From: Sphingomonas glacialis
Lineage (GTDB): Bacteria; Pseudomonadota; Alphaproteobacteria; Sphingomonadales; Sphingomonadaceae
Assembly (NCBI RefSeq): GCF_006439055.1
Contig: NZ_RCZC01000006.1
Coordinates: forward strand, 170,078-234,077
Reading direction: 5' to 3'
Length of the DNA stretch: 64,000 nt
A model generated the notes under the pieces. The model made no database searches, was not told the DNA's origin, and saw only the letters and a program-made list of their open reading frames with translations. The position numbers and the translations under genes were made by a program. Shown here in pieces: positions 17,512 through 26,790 of the stretch (positions within the stretch are counted from its first letter, which is position 1; each line of letters begins with the position of its first letter).

Positions 17512-17554
17512 AAAAGAGGCTGCCGATGCCCTCATCAAGGACATCGGCAACCTC
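17512..17554 (-). terminator. intrinsic terminator of the short transcription unit upstream of the amidase
   Basis: Read on the minus strand, GAGGTTGCCGATGTCC pairs with GGGCATCGGCAGCCTC (one mismatch) over a 7-base loop and is followed by TTTT. The stem occupies 17516-17554 and the U tract 17515-17512. It would end transcripts coming from the promoter near 17806. Confidence 0.65.
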
Positions 17555-17681
17555 CTGACATGGTCAGCGGCCGGAAGCTCCAGCTTGGAGGACCATGCGT
17601 ACCGCAAAGCCTCGACTCTAGGTGGCGTTGATTGGGGGAGAATACCCCCCGCCCCAGCGTCGCAGGACTAGCCTTAAAGGC

Positions 17682-17738
17682 CTAGCGGTGCGTCCTCCGA
17701 ACGAACTGAACCGACCCCATTGCTGAACCATGAGACAT
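17682..17738 (-). CDS. 18-residue ORF with an exceptionally strong Shine-Dalgarno
   Basis: Encodes MSHGSAMGSVQFVRRTHR and stops at TAG. The ribosome-binding site AAAGGAGGTGATC (17753-17741) is complementary to 13 bases of the 16S rRNA 3' end, with 7 bases between AGGAGG and ATG, close to ideal. The peptide is basic at its C-terminus (RRTHR) and its stop codon sits at the base of a hairpin. Such a layout is seen in leader peptides and in small proteins translated at high rate. No homologue is recognised and no function is proposed. Confidence 0.4.
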   Translation of the reverse strand: MSHGSAMGSVQFVRRTHR

Positions 17739-17768
17739 CGGATCACCTCCTTTCGCTAGTTAAAACAG

Positions 17769-17788
17769 CGTGACCAGGCCTGGTCACG
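17769..17788. promoter_or_regulatory. 20-bp perfect palindrome, operator-like
   Basis: CGTGACCAGGCCTGGTCACG reads the same on both strands. It lies just downstream of the proposed minus-strand promoter and 15 bases before the Shine-Dalgarno of the 18-codon ORF. A dimeric repressor site is the simplest reading; as RNA it would be a hairpin without a proper loop. No matching second copy was noticed in the window. Confidence 0.5.
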
Positions 17789-17800
17789 ACTCGTGTTTGA

Positions 17801-17827
17801 ATCATATTTTTGGGTGAAACAAGTCTT
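17801..17827 (-). promoter_or_regulatory. candidate promoter for the short transcription unit
   Basis: On the minus strand TATGAT (17806-17801) is a good -10 hexamer in an AT-rich patch that contrasts with the surroundings. Upstream TTGTTT and TTACAA are possible -35 elements, with non-ideal spacing (10 or 19 bases). The transcription start would be near 17794, placing the palindrome at about +7 to +26. Confidence 0.35.
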
Positions 17828-17900
17828 GTAATATCGCCATGTTTCGACGATTCTCTTCCGCCTGCCCGAAGCGCATTCGTCCGCGCCGCGCGGCCCCCGA

Positions 17901-18455
17901 TCAGCGGCGGCAATCCTCGGTAACGCGGCCGACTTCGGCCCAGGCGGGAACGACCAGCGTCGGCATCCCCGACTGCTCGACCAGGAACCGCCCACGGCTG
18001 AACGCCATCGCATCGAGGATCGGATCGCGTGGGGTCAGCGCGGTCGCGACATAGGCCGGCGCGCCCCCCGTCGGCTGAACCGTCACGCTGCGCGCCAGGC
18101 CCGAAGTGCGCAGCGTGAGCGGCGCGCTCGCCCGCCCCTGCCGCGAGAGATAGACCATGTTGGTCTGGCGATCGCAGCGCAGCGTCAGCAGTGCGTCGAC
18201 ACCCGGCGTCCCGAACAGCGCGATCGATCCGCGCGCATCGACCCGGTAGCTCCAGTCGCCCGGTGTCACCGGCCAGTCGCGCCAGTCGGCGGCTTGCGCG
18301 ACGGGCGCGGGCGGCGGCGAAACCGGACGCGGCGGCGCGACGCGAGGCGCCACAGCGCGCGGCGGCGTGGGAGAGCCGACACACCCGGCAAGGATGGCAA
18401 GCGTGGCGAAAACGGCGCAGCGTGCGGGGGCGAAGCGAGCGGGAATCAGCGACAT
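17901..18455 (-). CDS. hypothetical lipoprotein
   Basis: 184 residues, not recognised beyond its export signal. The lipobox ATLAILAGC makes it a lipoprotein. A Pro-rich linker follows (PRVAPPRPVSPPPAPVAQAA), then a compact domain with WPVTPGDWSYRVDARGSIALF, TLRCDRQTNMVYLSRQG and VEQSGMPTLVVPAWAE. The pattern suggests a small beta-rich periplasmic domain of the kind annotated as hypothetical in sphingomonads. Start 18455 is set by the signal sequence. It is divergent from the PRC-barrel gene. Confidence 0.68.
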   Translation of the reverse strand: MSLIPARFAPARCAVFATLAILAGCVGSPTPPRAVAPRVAPPRPVSPPPAPVAQAADWRDWPVTPGDWSYRVDARGSIALFGTPGVDALLTLRCDRQTNMVYLSRQGRASAPLTLRTSGLARSVTVQPTGGAPAYVATALTPRDPILDAMAFSRGRFLVEQSGMPTLVVPAWAEVGRVTEDCRR

Positions 18456-18555
18456 GGCAGGTCTATGCGCGAAGCGACCGCCCCGCTCAACCGCTCCCGC
18501 CTGCACCCACCCCGAATCCGCGTCCACTCGCACCGGCCGAGCCAAGCTGTGCGCG

Positions 18556-18582
18556 GGAACCCGCCCCCGGGGTTCGATCGTT
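18556..18582 (+). promoter_or_regulatory. possible EcfG-type general-stress promoter
   Basis: GGAAC (18556-18560), 18 bases, then CGTT (18579-18582), 64 bases before the PRC-barrel start. Alphaproteobacterial EcfG promoters have GGAAC and CGTT with about 16-18 bases between them, so this is at the edge of the allowed spacing. PRC-barrel proteins are frequent members of that regulon. Confidence 0.3.
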
Positions 18583-18645
18583 GAGCCGACATGGAACCGA
18601 GGCGGCCCGAGCGCCGTTACGCTCGCGACACGAAGGATGAAATTC

Positions 18646-19014
18646 ATGGCCCAGACCGAACCGACCCAATTGCTGCTCCAGTCGAACAAAGCCGACACGA
18701 TGCCGATCCGCAGCCGCGACGGCGACAAGATCGGCACGCTGTTCTCGCTGATGGTCAACAAGCGCACCGGCCGCGCGGTCTATGCGGTGCTGTCGATCGG
18801 CGGGTTTCTCGGGATGGGCAAGGCCTATTACCCGATCCCCTTCTCGCTGCTCGCGTTCGATCCGGTCAACGACACCTATGTCGTGACGATCGACCGGCGC
18901 GTGCTCGAGGGCGGCCCGAGCTGGGCAGCGAATGCGCCCGAGTTCGACCAGGCCTATGCCGACCGGGTTTCGAAATACTACGATGTGGCGAGTGAGGATC
19001 TGTCGCTGGGTTAA
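18646..19014 (+). CDS. PRC-barrel domain protein
   Basis: 122 residues. The PRC-barrel spans most of the chain: DTMPIRSRDGDKIGTLFSLM, NKRTGRAVYAVLSIGGFLGMG and YYPIPFSLLAFDPVNDTYVV. These small beta-barrels occur in RNA-processing, photosynthetic and stress proteins; here the stand-alone form suggests a stress-related protein. Start 18646 follows GAAGGATGAAATTC; an earlier in-frame start would not add conserved sequence. A candidate EcfG promoter lies upstream. Confidence 0.8.
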   Translation: MAQTEPTQLLLQSNKADTMPIRSRDGDKIGTLFSLMVNKRTGRAVYAVLSIGGFLGMGKAYYPIPFSLLAFDPVNDTYVVTIDRRVLEGGPSWAANAPEFDQAYADRVSKYYDVASEDLSLG

Positions 19015-19161
19015 GGTTTAGAAACGTTCAACGACCCGCGAAGCAGCTTCAAGGCGGTGTGCTTTACGTTCTGCCTTCCAGAACACCCGCTTATATTTTC
19101 GAAGATGCACCCACCATTGCGGGGCGCGGGTCAACTGACCTTTACGAACATGCGCCATAAG

Positions 19162-19380
19162 TCACGCCGCGAACTTAGCGGTGCGATGGCGCGGTTCCGG
19201 GATCGGGTAGCCATTCTCCCGAGCGCCCTCGAGCCATAGCTCCATCGCGATCTGCAGTTCTGCTATCGCCTCGACCGGCGTATCCGCATACGCCGAACAC
19301 GTCCCCAAATCGGGAACGTCCGCAATCCAGCAGCCATCCTCGTTCGACCAGAATAGGTTGATGTTGTAATGCGGTGTCAT
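19162..19380 (-). CDS. hicB: HicB-family antitoxin
   Basis: 72 residues with the partial RNase H-like HicB fold: NINLFWSNEDGCWIADVPDLGTCSA and the following helix TPVEAIAELQIAMELWLEGA. It neutralises the HicA mRNA interferase. There is no obvious C-terminal DNA-binding domain, so autoregulation may need another factor or the pair may be of the short type. The gene overlaps hicA by 4 bases (ATGA), toxin first, which is the usual HicAB order. Confidence 0.85.
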   Translation of the reverse strand: MTPHYNINLFWSNEDGCWIADVPDLGTCSAYADTPVEAIAELQIAMELWLEGARENGYPIPEPRHRTAKFAA

Positions 19381-19580
19381 CGGTCGTCGATCGTTAGTCC
19401 ATATTGTTCGATCATATCGAGAAATTGGCGAATTTGATAGCCCTTGGCGTCCTTACCTTGCGGCTGAACCACCAGCATCCGCTGGGCGATCGGATGCTTG
19501 TAAGATCGGTGGCTTCCCTTCTGCCGAACTGGCAGAAAACCGAATGCCAATAAGAGCCGTTCGAAATCACGAAACGACAA
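19377..19580 (-). CDS. hicA: HicA-family toxin (mRNA interferase)
   Basis: Small double-stranded-RNA-binding-fold RNase. The catalytic His lies in QKGSHRSYKHP, and the C-terminal helix QIRQFLDMIEQYGLT is typical. Family members begin a few residues before the first helix (SFRDFERLLLAFGF), which favours the TTG at 19580 (67 residues) with CTGGAG about 8 bases upstream. A GTG at 19634 would give 85 residues with an uncharacteristic N-terminal tail. Pairs with hicB immediately downstream. Confidence 0.78.
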   Translation of the reverse strand: MSFRDFERLLLAFGFLPVRQKGSHRSYKHPIAQRMLVVQPQGKDAKGYQIRQFLDMIEQYGLTIDDR

Positions 19581-19732
19581 CGACGCTCCAGGATTGTCGG
19601 AAACGGATACAAACAGTATTGCAATTTTCGTCACGGCTCACACCCTATGCTTGCTGTTCACACAACAAGCTCGTGAAGGAGTTCAGCCGAGCTTTGAATC
19701 GACACTACTATAAATGATATTCTGCAGCAAGG

Positions 19733-21940
<2,208 letters not shown>

Positions 21941-22021
21941 AAGTCAGCAATATGGGAAGGAACACCGCAACAGACAACGCACGCCGGCAGCCGGTGCGCG
22001 CACCCCCGGGGAGATTCTTCC

Positions 22022-22585
22022 ATGACGTTCCGTACGCTGGCCACGCTGCTCGCTTTGCCCACCCTCGCGCTCGCCGCCTGCTCGCCCTCGGGCCCGGTCA
22101 AGCGCCAGGCCGGCAGCTGGTCGCAGAAGATCGAGATCCTCAAGCTCGAGGGCCGCGGCGCGACGCCCGAGACCAAGACGCAGATGCAGAAGATGTTCGA
22201 TTCGATGGCGGGCACTTCGGTCTGCCTCACCCCCGCTGCCGCCGCCAAAGAAGATTTCGGCAAGGCGATGGAGCAGATGGCGTCGCGCGGCCAGAACTGC
22301 ACCTTCGACAAGAAGGAGGTGTCGGGCGGCACGATCCATGTCGCTGCTACCTGCAAGCAGCCGACCGGCGGCACCGTCAAGATGACGATCGACGGCACCA
22401 ACAGCGCGACCAAGCAGGACATGACGATGCAGACCGAGGGCTATGCCGTGGGCGGAGCCAAGGAAGGCACGATGCAGATGCACATCACCTCGACCCGCGC
22501 CGGCGACTGCAAGCCCGGCGACATCACCCCGCCCGACGCGCCGGCGGCAGGGCCCGCGCCGGTCGCCCCCGCCGCCAAGCCGTAA
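22022..22585 (+). CDS. DUF3617 family lipoprotein
   Basis: 187 residues. A lipobox-like signal (LPTLALAACSPS) precedes the DUF3617 domain: GSWSQKIEILKLEG, VCLTPAAAAKEDFGKAM, CTFDKKEVSGGTIHVAATCK and TMQMHITSTRAGDC. The ATKQDMTMQTEG block fits the conserved core. The tail is Pro/Ala-rich. The function of the family is unknown; it is very common in sphingomonads as multiple paralogues. Divergent from uvrB, with 81 bases between the starts. Confidence 0.8.
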   Translation: MTFRTLATLLALPTLALAACSPSGPVKRQAGSWSQKIEILKLEGRGATPETKTQMQKMFDSMAGTSVCLTPAAAAKEDFGKAMEQMASRGQNCTFDKKEVSGGTIHVAATCKQPTGGTVKMTIDGTNSATKQDMTMQTEGYAVGGAKEGTMQMHITSTRAGDCKPGDITPPDAPAAGPAPVAPAAKP

Positions 22586-22616
22586 ACGCAAGGGGCGGAC
22601 TGATCGCGGTCGCTTC

Positions 22617-22710
22617 GTCACCCCGGGCTTGTCCCGGGGTCCACCGGGCCGCAAATTCTGCGGCGGCGGCATCGGCGTCATGGTGACCCCCGGCACAAGG
22701 CCGGGGTGAC
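22617..22710. repeat. interspersed palindromic repeat, CACCCCGG family
   Basis: GTCACCCCGGGCTTGTCCCG at the left and GGCACAAGGCCGGGGTGAC at the right, with GGTCCACC and GGTGACCC inside. It separates the convergent DUF3617 gene and the membrane-protein gene at 22732. Confidence 0.75.
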
Positions 22711-22731
22711 GGTTTTGGGGTCTACCGGCCC

Positions 22732-23187
22732 CTACCCCACGCGCCGATACGCCACCCGCCACATCGTCCAGCCGATCAGCGCCGCAACCGCCGCCAGGAT
22801 CAGGCTGGTCGCGATCGCGCTCATCCATCGATACAGCAACGTCTGCGCGTCCCCCGGCGGCATCGCGAAGATGCCAAAGCCGTAAGTCTGCCCGCCAAGG
22901 AACAGCGCGAAACCGGCGAGCGCACCGACGCTCACCGCCATCCACGGGCCGCGTCGGCCGAGCGCATGGCAGACGATCCAGATCGGCCCGCCGATCGCGA
23001 CCGCCGCCATCGCGGTAATCACCGCGCCGAGGAGGAAGCCGATCAGCATCGGAAACGGATCGAACCCGCTACCGATCGAAACCAGCACCGCGGCGAACAG
23101 CCCCCCGACCACGCCCCCCGCCCCAAGCGCGAGCCCCGCGCGATCGAGCGATGCTTCATATCCCGCCGGTACCATCGATGCCGCCAC
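22732..23187 (-). CDS. hypothetical integral membrane protein
   Basis: 151 residues, not recognised. Four hydrophobic segments are evident: GAGGVVGGLFAAVLVSIGSG, MLIGFLLGAVITAMAAVAIG, MAVSVGALAGFALFLGG and AIATSLILAAVAALIGWTMW. A short basic C-terminus (RVAYRRVG) would be cytoplasmic. No motif points to transport or enzymatic function. Base composition is like the neighbours. Confidence 0.62.
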   Translation of the reverse strand: MAASMVPAGYEASLDRAGLALGAGGVVGGLFAAVLVSIGSGFDPFPMLIGFLLGAVITAMAAVAIGGPIWIVCHALGRRGPWMAVSVGALAGFALFLGGQTYGFGIFAMPPGDAQTLLYRWMSAIATSLILAAVAALIGWTMWRVAYRRVG

Positions 23188-23341
23188 GTCAGATCCCCCC
23201 CGCGCGGCTTAGCATCCTCCCGCGCCGCGCCCAAGCAGATCTCGTTACGTATCCGTACCTAGCTTGTCCTGAAATACGCGAGCCGATATCGTACGCCGCC
23301 CGCTCGGTCGATCCGTCGAACCCGCGCACCACGACTGCGGT

Positions 23342-24256
23342 TCACAGGCTGCCGACCAAGGCGAGCACGACACCGATCGCGACCAGTACCAACCCGGCGA
23401 CCTCGCTCCGGCTGGTCTTCTCGCCGAGATAGAAATGCGCGAACGCCATGGTGAAGGCGACCTCGATCTGCCCGACGATCCGCACCAAAGCGACCGGCGC
23501 CGAGGCGAACCCGGTGAACCAGCACGCCGAGGCGACCGACGACATCAGCCCGACCTGCCCCGCAACCCGCCATTCGGAGAAAACGCGGGCGACCTGCTCG
23601 CGCTCGCGCAGATAGACATAGGCGCCCTGCAGCACCGTCTGCACCGCGACCGTCACCGCAAGCACAATCAGCGCGGCGCGGATATGATCCGGCGTGCGCA
23701 CCTCCTGCGTCGCGGCGCGGATGCCGATCGTCGTAAGCGCGAAGGCGAAGCCCGAGGCGATCCCATAGCGCGCCGCCGGCTGCCCGAGCGCGCGCAGGAA
23801 GGCGAGCGGCGACATCCGCTTGCCACCCGTCGACAGCACCATGACGCCCGCCACGCCGAAACCGATGCCCGTCCAGGTCGACGCGCTGAGATGATCGCCG
23901 AGCAGCAGCACCGACAGCAAGGCGCTTTGCACCGCCTCGGTCTTCGAATAAGCCGTCCCGACGACGAAATTGCGCTCTCCAAACGCCATCAGCAGCAAGT
24001 TGGTGGCGATGATCTGCGCGATCCCGCCGCCGAGGCAGAACGGGAGAAACCACGCGCCGAGCGCGGGAAACGGCGCCGGCGCCACGAAATATTGATACCC
24101 GACGACGAGCAACACCGCGACCGGCAGGCCGTAGAGATAGCGCACCAATCCAGCGGCATTGACCGACAGCGTGCGCGAAACGCGCCGCTGCACCGCCGTC
24201 CGCCACGCCTGCAACGCCCCGCCGATCAGCGCGGCGGGGAGCCATAGGGGCATCAT
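23342..24256 (-). CDS. DMT-family transporter (EamA)
   Basis: About 305 residues with ten hydrophobic segments in two EamA halves. Examples are LPFCLGGGIAQIIATNLLLM and FVVGTAYSKTEAVQSALLSV in the first half, and MSSVASACWFTGFASAPVAL followed by GQIEVAFTMAFAHFYLGEK in the second. The last stretch SEVAGLVLVAIGVVLALVG is typical. Drug/metabolite exporters of this type have diverse substrates. The start near 24256 (MMPLWLPAALIGG) is chosen because the sequence upstream is repeat-derived and arginine-rich. Confidence 0.82.
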   Translation of the reverse strand: MMPLWLPAALIGGALQAWRTAVQRRVSRTLSVNAAGLVRYLYGLPVAVLLVVGYQYFVAPAPFPALGAWFLPFCLGGGIAQIIATNLLLMAFGERNFVVGTAYSKTEAVQSALLSVLLLGDHLSASTWTGIGFGVAGVMVLSTGGKRMSPLAFLRALGQPAARYGIASGFAFALTTIGIRAATQEVRTPDHIRAALIVLAVTVAVQTVLQGAYVYLREREQVARVFSEWRVAGQVGLMSSVASACWFTGFASAPVALVRIVGQIEVAFTMAFAHFYLGEKTSRSEVAGLVLVAIGVVLALVGSL

Positions 24257-24298
24257 GACGCGTAACCGCGGCGTAGACCGGAGCCGCCGCACAACCCG

Positions 24299-24383
24299 TC
24301 GCCCCGGCGCAGGCCGGGGCCGCTGCGTTCGGGGCACCCGGTTCGCAAAGCAACCCAGCGGCCCCGGCCTGCGCCGGGGCGAC
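24299..24383. repeat. interspersed palindromic repeat, CGCCCCGG...CCGGGGCG variant
   Basis: GTCGCCCCGGCGCAGGCCGG and CCGGCCTGCGCCGGGGCGAC are near-perfect terminal inverted repeats, with GGCCGCTG/CAGCGGCC next in. A second copy of this GCGA variant lies 300 bases away at 24688, so the GIY-YIG gene sits between two copies. Confidence 0.75.
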
Positions 24384-24391
24384 GATCGGGG

Positions 24392-24676
24392 CTAGTTATT
24401 GATCGTCTCCCATAGGTCGTCCCAGTTCGGATTGGCCTCGACGATCAGGCGGCATTTCCACACGCGGTCCCAGTCTTTCAAGCGCTTCTCGCGAACGATG
24501 GCGTCCTCGATCCGCTCGTGCGGCTCGATATAGACGAGCCGCGTGCACCCCCACTTCCGCGCGAACGCTGACCCCCGCCCCTCGCGATGTGCCTGGATGC
24601 GCGCGATGTCGGCGGTCACGCCAACGTACAACACGCCGAACGCCTTATTGGTCATGATGTACGTGTAACCGCCCAT
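24392..24676 (-). CDS. GIY-YIG nuclease family protein (UPF0213-like)
   Basis: 94 residues forming a single GIY-YIG domain. GGYTYIMTNKAFGVLYVGVT carries the paired motif (GGYTYI...VLYVGV), and HREGRGSAFARKWGCTRLVY follows with the conserved Arg. Glu in EHERIEDAIVREKRLKDW is the probable metal ligand. These small proteins are widespread and lack a DNA-recognition domain; their role is uncertain. The gene lies between two copies of the same palindromic repeat (24299 and 24688). Confidence 0.85.
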   Translation of the reverse strand: MGGYTYIMTNKAFGVLYVGVTADIARIQAHREGRGSAFARKWGCTRLVYIEPHERIEDAIVREKRLKDWDRVWKCRLIVEANPNWDDLWETINN

Positions 24677-24687
24677 CCCCCACCCCC

Positions 24688-24786
24688 GTCGCCCCGGCGA
24701 AGGCCGGGGCCGCTGGAAAACGTAGCGGTACCTAGATCATCGGTCACACCCAACAACCTCGCGGCCCCGGCCTTCGCCGGGGCGAC
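24688..24786. repeat. interspersed palindromic repeat, CGCCCCGG variant
   Basis: GTCGCCCCGGCGAAGGCCGG at the left and CGGCCTTCGCCGGGGCGAC at the right, with GGCCGCTGG/CGCGGCC inside. Sister copy of the element at 24299. The right end abuts the stop of the ribbon-helix-helix gene. Confidence 0.75.
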
Positions 24787-24788
24787 GG

Positions 24789-25058
24789 TCAGGAAAGCCG
24801 CAACCCCTCGCGCTCAGTCTCCGACCCCCAGCTTTCGAGCCAGCCAATCGTTTCCGCAGCAGTGAGATGCCGTCCGGTTTCCTGATACGCCGTCCAGGCA
24901 TCCAACGCCTCTTGCCGGAAGCCTTCGCGCGCCTCTTCGCGATCGACATATTCGCGAATCGCCTCGCGCATGATCCAGTGCGCCGAGCGGTCGCGTTGCT
25001 GCGCCAGCGCCTGGATCCGGCCTTTCATTTCAGGATCGAGCTTCAGCCACGTCGCCAT
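24789..25058 (-). CDS. CopG/ribbon-helix-helix protein, orphan antitoxin-like
   Basis: 89 residues. The N-terminal MATWLKLDPEMKGRIQALAQ with RDRSAHWIMREAIREYVDRE is a ribbon-helix-helix DNA-binding domain of the ParD/CopG type. The C-terminal part (DAWTAYQETGRHLTAAETIG) looks like the toxin-binding tail of ParD-like antitoxins. No RelE/ParE gene follows; the next gene is GIY-YIG, beyond a repeat. The start at 25058 puts the ribbon strand at the N-terminus, while a GTG at 25067 adds three residues. A perfect inverted repeat immediately upstream (25071-25089) is a likely operator. Confidence 0.75.
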   Translation of the reverse strand: MATWLKLDPEMKGRIQALAQQRDRSAHWIMREAIREYVDREEAREGFRQEALDAWTAYQETGRHLTAAETIGWLESWGSETEREGLRLS

Positions 25059-25070
25059 GACATCCACCTC

Positions 25071-25089
25071 GGTAGTTAGAGGTACTACC
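25071..25089 (-). promoter_or_regulatory. operator-like inverted repeat upstream of the RHH gene
   Basis: GGTAGT, 7 bases, ACTACC, followed within a few bases by another GTACTA. The minus strand reads TAGTAC-AGGG-TAGTAC-CTC-TAACTACC. Repeated TAGTA-like steps are the kind of site ribbon-helix-helix proteins bind cooperatively. It lies 13 bases before the ATG. Confidence 0.45.
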
Positions 25090-25132
25090 CTGTACTAATA
25101 GCGGATCGCGACCTGCCCGACAATCGCCCCGC

Positions 25133-26650
25133 TCAGGCCAGCAACCCCTCGCGCGCGATCTTCTCCTTCCACACCAGCGGCGCCAACTGATGGACGTTCG
25201 CCCCAGTCGAATCGACCGCGACCGTCACCGGAAAATCCTCGACCTCGAACTCGTAGATCGCCTCCATCCCGAGATCCGCGAAACCGACGACCTTCGAACC
25301 CTTGATCGCCCGCGCAACCAGATACGCCGCCCCACCGACCGCCATCAGATAGGCCGATTTGCCCTCGGCGATCGCCTTGGTCGCATCCGGCCCGCGCTCG
25401 GCCTTGCCGACCATCGCGAGCAGCCCCTGGTCGAGCATCATCCGCGTGAACTTGTCCATCCGCGTCGCCGTCGTCGGACCCGCTGGTCCCACCACTTCGT
25501 CACCGACCGGATCGACCGGCCCGACATAATAAATCACGCGCCCGGCGAAATCGACCGGCAGCGGCTCGCCCGCATCGAGCATGTCCTTGATCCGCTTGTG
25601 CGCGGCATCGCGCCCGGTCAGCATTTTGCCGTTGAGCAGCAGCCGGTCGCCCTGCTTCCAGCCCTGCACCATCTCGGGCGTCAGCGTGTCGAGATCGACG
25701 CGGATCGCGGCGCTGTCGGGCTGCCAGTCGACCTTGGGCCATTCGTCGAGCTTGGGCGCCTCGAGGAAGCTCGGCCCCGAACCATCGAGCACGAAATGCG
25801 CATGGCGCGTCGCCGCGCAATTCGGGATCATCGCGACGGGCTTGCCCGCGGCGTGGCACGGCGCGTCCATGATCTTGACGTCGAGGATCGTCGACAGCCC
25901 GCCCAGCCCCTGCGCACCGATGCCGAGCGCATTGACCTTGTCGAAGATCTCGATCCGCAGCGCCTCAATGTCGTTGCGCGGGCCCCGCGCCTTGAGCGGC
26001 CCCATGTCGATCGGCTCCATCAGCGCCTGCTTCGCGAGCAACACGCAATGTTCGGCGGTCCCGCCGATCCCGATGCCGAGCATCCCCGGCGGGCACCACC
26101 CTGCCCCCATCTGCGGCAGCATCTCGAGCACCCAGTCAACGATCGAATCGGACGGGTTCATCATCTTGAACTTCGACTTGTTCTCGCTGCCGCCGCCCTT
26201 GGCCGCGACATCGACCGAGACGCGCGACCCCGGCACCATGTCGACGTGGAGCACGCACGGCGTATTGTCCTTGGTGTTGCGGCGCGTGAAGGCGGGGTCG
26301 GCGAGCACCGACGCGCGCAGCTTGTTCTCGGGATTGAGGTACGCAAGCCGCACGCCTTGATCGACGATCTCCTGCAGCGAGCGGCTGGTATCGTCGAAGC
26401 GGCAGTCCATGCCCCATTTGATGAACACGTTGACGATGCCGGTATCCTGGCAGATCGGGCGATGCCCCTCGGCGCACATCCGGCTGTTGGTCAGGATCTG
26501 CGCGATCGCATCCTTGGCGGCGGGCCCCTGCTCGGCGTCATACGCTTCGCCCAGCGCGCGGATATAATCCATCGGGTGATAGAAAGAGATGAACTGCAGC
26601 GCGTCGGCGACGCTTTCGATCAGATCGGCTTCGCGGATGATGGTCGTCAT
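25133..26650 (-). CDS. fumA: class I (iron-sulfur) fumarate hydratase
   Basis: Interconverts fumarate and malate in the TCA cycle with an oxygen-sensitive [4Fe-4S] cluster. 505 residues, FumA/FumB length. The N-terminal domain has ILTNSRMCAEGHRPICQDTG (cluster Cys in CQDTG). Mid-protein GIGIGGTAEHCVLLAKQALM and the C-terminal beta-domain block GPAGPTTATRMDKFTRMMLD are characteristic, as is GKAERGPDATKAI. The start MTTIIREADLIES at 26650 is the family start. It is divergent from the GGDEF-EAL gene. Confidence 0.94.
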   Translation of the reverse strand: MTTIIREADLIESVADALQFISFYHPMDYIRALGEAYDAEQGPAAKDAIAQILTNSRMCAEGHRPICQDTGIVNVFIKWGMDCRFDDTSRSLQEIVDQGVRLAYLNPENKLRASVLADPAFTRRNTKDNTPCVLHVDMVPGSRVSVDVAAKGGGSENKSKFKMMNPSDSIVDWVLEMLPQMGAGWCPPGMLGIGIGGTAEHCVLLAKQALMEPIDMGPLKARGPRNDIEALRIEIFDKVNALGIGAQGLGGLSTILDVKIMDAPCHAAGKPVAMIPNCAATRHAHFVLDGSGPSFLEAPKLDEWPKVDWQPDSAAIRVDLDTLTPEMVQGWKQGDRLLLNGKMLTGRDAAHKRIKDMLDAGEPLPVDFAGRVIYYVGPVDPVGDEVVGPAGPTTATRMDKFTRMMLDQGLLAMVGKAERGPDATKAIAEGKSAYLMAVGGAAYLVARAIKGSKVVGFADLGMEAIYEFEVEDFPVTVAVDSTGANVHQLAPLVWKEKIAREGLLA

Positions 26651-26790
26651 GGGGCTACTCCTGTCGCCGCGGCCTTAAGGCCAAGTCCGCCGCGCGCCAA
26701 GCCGTCCGCCGCGCGGCCCCGCGAAGCGATCTTGCCGCGACCGTCGGCACACAAGGATTTTAGAAAGGATCACGCCGTATAACCGCAAGG

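Larger units (their letters stand above)
17555..17794 (-). ncRNA. candidate structured RNA / leader with short ORF
   Basis: The segment from the inferred transcription start (about 17794) to the terminator can form several hairpins. One is a 20-bp perfect palindrome at 17769-17788; one is CTAGGCCT/AGGCTAG at 17668-17685, holding the stop codon of the short ORF. Further hairpins are GGGGG-TATTCT-CCCCC near 17634-17650 and an outer stem ATGGTC/GACCAT (17559-17597) with an inner TCCA-AGC-TGGA hairpin. It does not match 6S RNA, SRP RNA, tmRNA or RNase P RNA as far as can be judged by eye. It could be an independent dual-function small RNA or an attenuating leader of the amidase gene. Confidence 0.42.

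Noticed and set aside
17559..17600. GGTCAGCGGCCGGAAGC resembles the SRP RNA core GGTCAGGTCCGGAAG.
   Set aside because: The conserved asymmetric loop bases and the AGCAGCC part are missing, and the surrounding stem does not fit. The resemblance is on the plus strand, opposite to the promoter and terminator.
17739..17753. The plus strand reads CGGATCACCTCCTTT, identical to the 3' end of 16S rRNA.
   Set aside because: No other 16S sequence precedes it; on the minus strand it is explained as an extended Shine-Dalgarno in front of an ATG.
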